Assembly: GCA_964416175.1 (NCBI GenBank)
Contig: CAYQDF010000022.1
Coordinates: forward strand, 1 to 36,280
Reading direction: 5' to 3'
DNA from: CAYQDF01 sp964416175
GTDB lineage: Bacteria > Chloroflexota > Anaerolineae > Anaerolineales > UBA4823
Length of the DNA: 36,280 nt
Made by a program: the position numbers and the translations under genes. Positions 32,695 to 36,280 of this stretch are shown here, piece by piece (position 1 is the first letter of the stretch; each line of letters begins with the position of its first letter). The notes under the pieces were generated by a model. The model saw only the letters and a list, made by a program, of their open reading frames with translations, was not told the origin of the DNA and searched no databases.

Positions 32695-32967
32695 TCACAA
32701 TGAAATCAAGATCACCACAAGCAGAAGAACCACGAAGGTGAGGCTGGTCCCCTGATTGACCAATTCTTTAGTCTGGGCTGGATCAACACCAGGCAGATGG
32801 AGCTTCTTGGAGAGGATATCCTCTACAGGACCAACAGCTGCCAGGGCGATCGCCAACAAGAGGGCGGGCAGGGACCGATAGATGATGAATCCAATTAAAC
32901 CAATGACGAGGACCAATGTTCCGAAAATGTAATTTAAATATCTCAGCAACCGGATTGGAGTATCCAT
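32695..32967 (-). CDS. Small membrane protein, unknown function
   Basis: A 90-aa protein with three hydrophobic stretches (YIFGTLVLVIGLIGFIIYRS, LPALLLAIALAAVGPV, SLTFVVLLLVVILISL). The start is ATG 32967, preceded by AGGA; a longer frame to 33099 is less likely. The loop LHLPGVDPAQTKELVNQG is polar. No family is recognised. It faces away from the hdrA promoter. Confidence 0.65.
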   Translation of the reverse strand: MDTPIRLLRYLNYIFGTLVLVIGLIGFIIYRSLPALLLAIALAAVGPVEDILSKKLHLPGVDPAQTKELVNQGTSLTFVVLLLVVILISL

Positions 32968-33491
32968 ATTTGATCCTGCCTTTTTTGATTGGGATATCAC
33001 AAACTCCGTATAGTATATCGAAGAATCGAACGCAATTGAGAAATGCATTTGAGAATCGGCGACGTGACAAACGGCAGATAAAATTGTGAATATTGTCACA
33101 ACTTTGTAGACATTGGCAATTCGACCTGCTATAATCGATCCAGGAGGGTGAGGCCATCATCGCTATCCAATCCACCATCTGGCCTTTCCTTCGTTTTATT
33201 AATTGAAATGTCCTGTCTGCATCGTTATGGAAGGCTCTGCGAGCCTGTCGTGGGCCGGGGAATTTCTCCTTTTACAAGAGGTATCGAGCAGGTAATTGGA
33301 AAAATGTATCGGTAGGCTTGCGCGTTGTTTATTAAGGAAATTGCAGGATCAAGTATGACGCGTGATTGTGACCGAGCCCAATCTTATCCTCCGAGAAGCG
33401 AGGGATTTCCCTGAATGGGTTCATGCTGTCTCGAGCTCCTGTCGAGGCCTCGATCAAGTGAAGGGATTAATTTCTGAAAGGAGTCAGGTGG
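32968..33491 (+). other. Regulatory region and long leader upstream of hdrA
   Basis: About 520 bp without a convincing gene. It holds a strong plus-strand promoter at 33107-33135 and a predicted ~350-nt leader. In the leader, AGGCCA (33151-33156) can pair with TGGCCT (33180-33185), followed by TTTCCTTCGTTTTATT, which is reminiscent of a weak attenuator. AAGGAG at 33477-33482 is the ribosome binding site of hdrA. Confidence 0.5.
33107..33135 (+). promoter_or_regulatory. Sigma-70-type promoter for the hdrA operon
   Basis: TAGACA (33107-33112, five of six matches to TTGACA), 17-bp spacer, and perfect TATAAT (33130-33135) preceded by TGC, giving an extended -10. Transcription would start near 33142, about 350 nt before the hdrA start codon. 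Confidence 0.75.
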
Positions 33492-35545
33492 ATGCAGCGA
33501 ACCGACCAACCAAGCCCCCAGCCAGGTATCCGAACAGGTGTATATATCTGCCATTGTGGTACGAACATCGCCGGGACCGTTGATGTTGAGGAAGTAACTC
33601 GATTCGCGGCCGGGTTGGATGGGGTGGTTACAGCCAGAAACTACACCTACATGTGCTCCGATCCGGGGCAGGCGCTGATCAAAGAAGACATCCAAAAAGA
33701 AAATCTCAACCGGGTCATTGTGGCCTCGTGCTCACCTATCATGCATGAGACGACTTTCAGAGGCGCGTGCGCCGAAGCCGGTCTCAACCCCTTTTTGTTC
33801 CAGATGACCAATATCCGCGAACATGTCGCTTGGGTCACTGAAGATACTCAGCGGGCGACGGAAAAGGCAAAAAGCCTTGTGGCTGCAGCTGTCCGCCGGG
33901 CCAGACTCCAGGAACCGCTCGAAAGCCGGCGTGTGTCATTGGAACAGGCCACACTGGTTGTCGGGGGAGGCATCGCAGGGATGAACGCTGCTTTGGACTT
34001 GGCGGAGATGGGATNNNNNNNNNNGCAGCTCTCAGACTGGCAGATTCGGGCAAGCATGTATATCTGGTAGAAAGAGAGGCGAGCATCGGTGGGCACATGG
34101 CTCAGCTATATAAGACTTTTCCAACGCTGGACTGTGCAGCCTGAATTCTAACTCCCAAGATGGTGTCCGTGGGACGCCACGAAAACATCACACTGCTGAG
34201 CTACAGTGAAGTTGAGTCGGTTTCCGGTTATGTCGGTAATTTTCACGTGCGCGTGCATAAAAAGCCTCGCTACGTCAACGAAGAACTCTGCACGGGATGT
34301 GGCTTATGTGCTGAGAAATGTCCCTGGAAGAAAATCCCCTCGGAGTTCGACCTTGAGCTGGGGAACCGTTCGGCGATTTACTTCCCCTTCGCACAGGCCG
34401 TGCCGCGTATCCCCGTGATCGATACAAAGAACTGCGCCTATTTCCTGCGGGGAAAGTGCCGGGCATGTGAGAAGTTTTGCCCCCGCGGGGCGATAGACTT
34501 CGAACAAAAGGATCAATATCTTGACCTGGATGTGGGGACGATCATCCTGGCCACAGGATTCAAGGATTTTGATCCTCGCGGCGACCCGCGGTATGGATAC
34601 GGCCTGCTGGATAATGTGATCACAGGGCTGGAATTCGAAAGACTGATCAACTCCGGTGGTCCAACCAATGGAACCGTCCGTCTTAAGGATGGTCGCAAAC
34701 CACGATCCATTGCGATCCTGCACTGCGTGGGAAGCCGGGAGACGAATGGTTCAACCGGCCACGAGTACTGCTCAAGGATCTGCTGCATGTATTCTTTGAA
34801 GCTGGCGCATCTGATCCGCGACTCTTTGGAGGCGGAAGTCATCGAGTTTTATCGCGATATGCGGACTTTCGGCAAGGATTATGAATCATTTTACAACCGG
34901 GTCGAACACGAAGGAGTCAAATTTATCCGCTACGAAGGGAATATCCAGGTCCGCTCTGGCGAGAATGGCAGCAGCGGACAAATCAAAGTCAGTGTCTGTG
35001 ATGTCTATACCGGCGAGTTGCGGGAGGAGCTGGTTGATATGGTAGTGCTGGCGACTGGGGTGGAACCACAAATGGATCATGGCCGGTTGAGCCGGATATT
35101 TGGAGTGAGCCTCAGTCCAGATGGATTCTTCCTTGAACGCCATCCCAAACTGGCGCCGGTCGAAACAGCGACAGCCGGCGTATTCCTGGCTGGAACCTGC
35201 CAGGGACCAAAGGATATTCCGGATACCGTGGCTCAAGGCAGCGCCGCTGCAGCAGCAGCTCTATCCTTGATGGATGCAGGGTTTGTTGAACTCGAACCAT
35301 TTACCACGTTTGTAAATCCAGAAAAATGCGCTGGTTGCCGCACCTGCGAAGGACTCTGTCCGTATTCGGCGATCGAGTTGATCGATTTCAATGGAAGACG
35401 GGTTGCATACGTGAATGAAGTGCTCTGCAAAGGATGTGGTGTGTGTGCAGCCGCCTGCCCCGCAGGAGCAGCCACGCAGCATGGTTTTACACAGGAGCAA
35501 GTATTCGCAGAAATCATGGGCGCATTACAGGAGGTACATGGATGA
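33492..35545 (+). CDS. hdrA: Heterodisulfide reductase subunit A (HdrA), selenocysteine-containing, first copy; contains an assembly gap
   Basis: HdrA is the FAD/iron-sulphur subunit of heterodisulfide reductase-type flavin-bifurcating complexes. Starting at ATG 33492 (AAGGAG upstream), the N-terminal domain has VYICHCGTNIAGTVDVEEV and YTYMCSDPGQALIKED, then LVVGGGIAGMNAALDLAEMG up to the Ns at 34015. After the gap: HVYLVEREASIGGHMAQ, FPTLDCAA, an in-frame TGA (34142-34144) and ILTPKMVSVGRH. HdrA normally has Cys where TGA stands, so this is read as Sec. Downstream are the 4Fe-4S sites CTGCGLCAEKCP, CAYF...CRACEKFCP, CAGCRTCEGLCP and CKGCGVCAAACP, and the EYCSRICCMYS motif. The stop overlaps the next hdrA by ATGA. 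The gap disturbs the frame (frame 0 before, frame 2 after) and may hide more sequence. Confidence 0.85.
34015..34024. other. Assembly gap (10 Ns)
   Basis: Ten undetermined bases inside hdrA. The left side ends in GMNAALDLAEMG and the right side begins with AALRLADSGKHV; both are the same segment of the FAD Rossmann fold, so the flanks overlap in homology by about nine residues while differing in DNA. A plain 10-bp gap cannot restore one continuous HdrA. Confidence 0.95.
34142..34144 (+). other. Selenocysteine codon (TGA) of HdrA copy 1
   Basis: TGA in the context CTG GAC TGT GCA GCC TGA ATT CTA ACT CCC AAG ATG, coding D-C-A-A-U-I-L-T-P-K-M. It occupies the position of a conserved Cys in HdrA (DCxxCILTPKM). 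Homology continues on both sides in the same frame. Confidence 0.85.
34161..34179 (+). promoter_or_regulatory. Predicted bacterial SECIS hairpin, HdrA copy 1
   Basis: TGGTGTCC (34161-34168), loop GTG (34169-34171), GGACGCCA (34172-34179): an 8-bp stem including one U-G pair. The loop begins 25 nt after the TGA and starts with G, inside the 16-37 nt window accepted for bacterial SECIS elements that recruit SelB. Confidence 0.75.
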
Positions 35546-36280
35546 ACCTCGCCAAGAACCGGGTGGGCGTCTATATCTGCCACTGCGGCACCAACATTTC
35601 AGCCACTGTGGACGTGGAATCAGTCGCAGAATTCGCTCGCAACCTGGATGACGTGGTCCTGGCCAGGGATTATGCCTACATGTGTTCGGATCCAGGCCAG
35701 GACCTGATCAAACAAGATATCCAGGAGCACAACCTCAACCGGGTAGTCGTCGCATCATGTTCACCTCTCATGCATGAACCGACTTTCAGGCGAGCCTGCC
35801 TGGAGGGCGGGTTGAACCCATTCTTCTTCCAAATGGCGAATATCCGGGAACAGTGTGCGTGGGTGATCGATGACCGGGCACAGGCGACTGCCAAAGCCAG
35901 GGACCTCGTGGCAGGAGCGGTCAATCGCTCCCGCCATCATCGTCCCCTCGAGATGATCACGGTTGATATGGCGCCGTCTGCCATGGTCGTCGGTGCAGGG
36001 ATCGCGGGCATCGAAGCTGCGCTGCGTCTGGCGGATGCAGGGAAGGATGTCTATCTGGTTGAACGCCAGCCAAGCATCGGCGGGCACATGGCCCAGCTGT
36101 ATAAGACCTTTCCAACGCTGGACTGTGCGGCCTGAATACTCACCCCCAAGATGGTGTCCGTGGGACGCCACCCCAACATCCACCTGCTGACCTACAGCGA
36201 GGTGGAATCGGTCTCCGGCTATGTGGGCAACTTCCAGGTGAAGATCCGCCGCAAGCCGCGCTACATCGACGAGACAGTGT
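35542..36280 (+). CDS. hdrA: Heterodisulfide reductase subunit A (HdrA), selenocysteine-containing, second copy, 3' truncated by the window
   Basis: Starts at ATG 35542 with AGGAGG 7 nt upstream, overlapping the previous hdrA stop. Residues 1-100 repeat the HdrA N-terminal domain: VGVYICHCGTNISATVDVE, YAYMCSDPGQDLIKQDI, VVASCSPLMHEPTFRRAC. Then comes the FAD fold MVVGAGIAGIEAALRLADAG and VERQPSIGGHMAQLYKTF, the DCAA motif, an in-frame TGA at codon 198 (36133-36135) and ILTPKMVSVGRHPNIHL, YSEVESVSGYVGNFQVKI, YIDETV to the window edge. So the reading frame stays homologous past the TGA, which is read as selenocysteine. The C-terminal ferredoxin domains lie outside. Two different Sec-HdrA in tandem suggest two HdrA units in one complex or two specialised complexes. 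Confidence 0.88.
36133..36135 (+). other. Selenocysteine codon (TGA) of HdrA copy 2
   Basis: TGA in GAC TGT GCG GCC TGA ATA CTC ACC CCC AAG ATG, again D-C-A-A-U-I-L-T-P-K-M. Same codon position as in copy 1, although the surrounding DNA differs at many synonymous sites. Confidence 0.87.
36152..36170 (+). promoter_or_regulatory. Predicted bacterial SECIS hairpin, HdrA copy 2
   Basis: The 19 nt at 36152-36170 are identical to the hairpin of copy 1, with the same 16-nt spacing from TGA to the stem (8-bp stem, GUG loop). Identity here, against silent divergence on both sides, is what an RNA element embedded in coding sequence should show. Confidence 0.78.

Noticed and set aside
33203..33295. A 30-codon frame in the hdrA leader beginning TTG and encoding KCPVC
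   Set aside because: Only one CxxC, no ribosome binding site, and an overlapping frame reads equally well; not supportable as a gene.
34160..35545. A separate 461-aa protein starting at ATG 34160, just after the TGA
   Set aside because: It has no ribosome binding site, and the preceding codons through the TGA are conserved HdrA. It is the C-terminal part of a Sec protein.

Overview
The window looks like a scaffold from an anaerobic member of the Chloroflexota, probably Anaerolineae-like and probably a metagenome assembly. The evidence is membrane-anchored proteins with long Thr/Pro (TPTPT) linkers, a CstA carrier, tandem HdrA proteins and a CrtI/CrtB carotenoid operon. A run of 10 Ns at 34015-34024 marks a scaffold join. 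This taxonomic call is inference; no rRNA or tRNA gene was seen. No CRISPR array or insertion sequence was found.

Layout, left to right. (1) 1-13670 is a molybdenum hydroxylase locus of the selenium-dependent type: the end of a family II pyrophosphatase, xdhC, a fused FAD/2Fe-2S subunit, a two-helix membrane protein and a 567-aa protein of unknown role. After an interruption come the large molybdopterin subunit, yqeB, and a yqeC-mocA fusion. The interruption is a minus-strand block: a class III aminotransferase and a crtI-crtB carotenoid operon. The crtI promoter carries three contiguous 11-bp direct repeats matching the operator of the B12-dependent light sensor CarH. (2) 13755-19286 holds ThpR, RsfS (apparently starting at CTG), an SDR, a four-gene operon of two ArsA/Get3-like ATPases plus two small paralogous hydrophobic proteins, and a frame-disrupted membrane protein. 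(3) 19371-30742 is almost entirely minus strand: CstA, a thioredoxin-like protein, a broken second cstA, DUF503, LipM, a large anchored protein, a DapA-family aldolase, a hypothetical, two L,D-transpeptidases and an amidase. (4) 31106-32967 holds a flavin reductase, an AMMECR1 protein, a PstA-like PII protein and a small membrane protein. (5) 33107-36280 is an hdrA-hdrA tandem.

The most important reading is in region 5. Both hdrA genes are interrupted by an in-frame TGA at the same place, in the conserved context DCAA-TGA-ILTPKM, where ordinary HdrA has Cys. Each TGA is followed 16 nt later by an identical 8-bp hairpin with a GUG loop, which fits the rules for a bacterial SECIS. These are therefore two selenocysteine-containing heterodisulfide reductase A subunits, not four broken ORFs. 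Together with the yqeB/yqeC/mocA set, the window suggests that this organism uses selenium both as selenocysteine and in a molybdenum hydroxylase cofactor.

Other leads are the paired ATPases with complementary switch-motif deviations (16013-18575), the predicted light-responsive operator (8840-8872), and two families of dispersed palindromic repeats. The join at the N gap is probably not a simple 10-bp gap, because the protein segments on its two sides overlap in homology.
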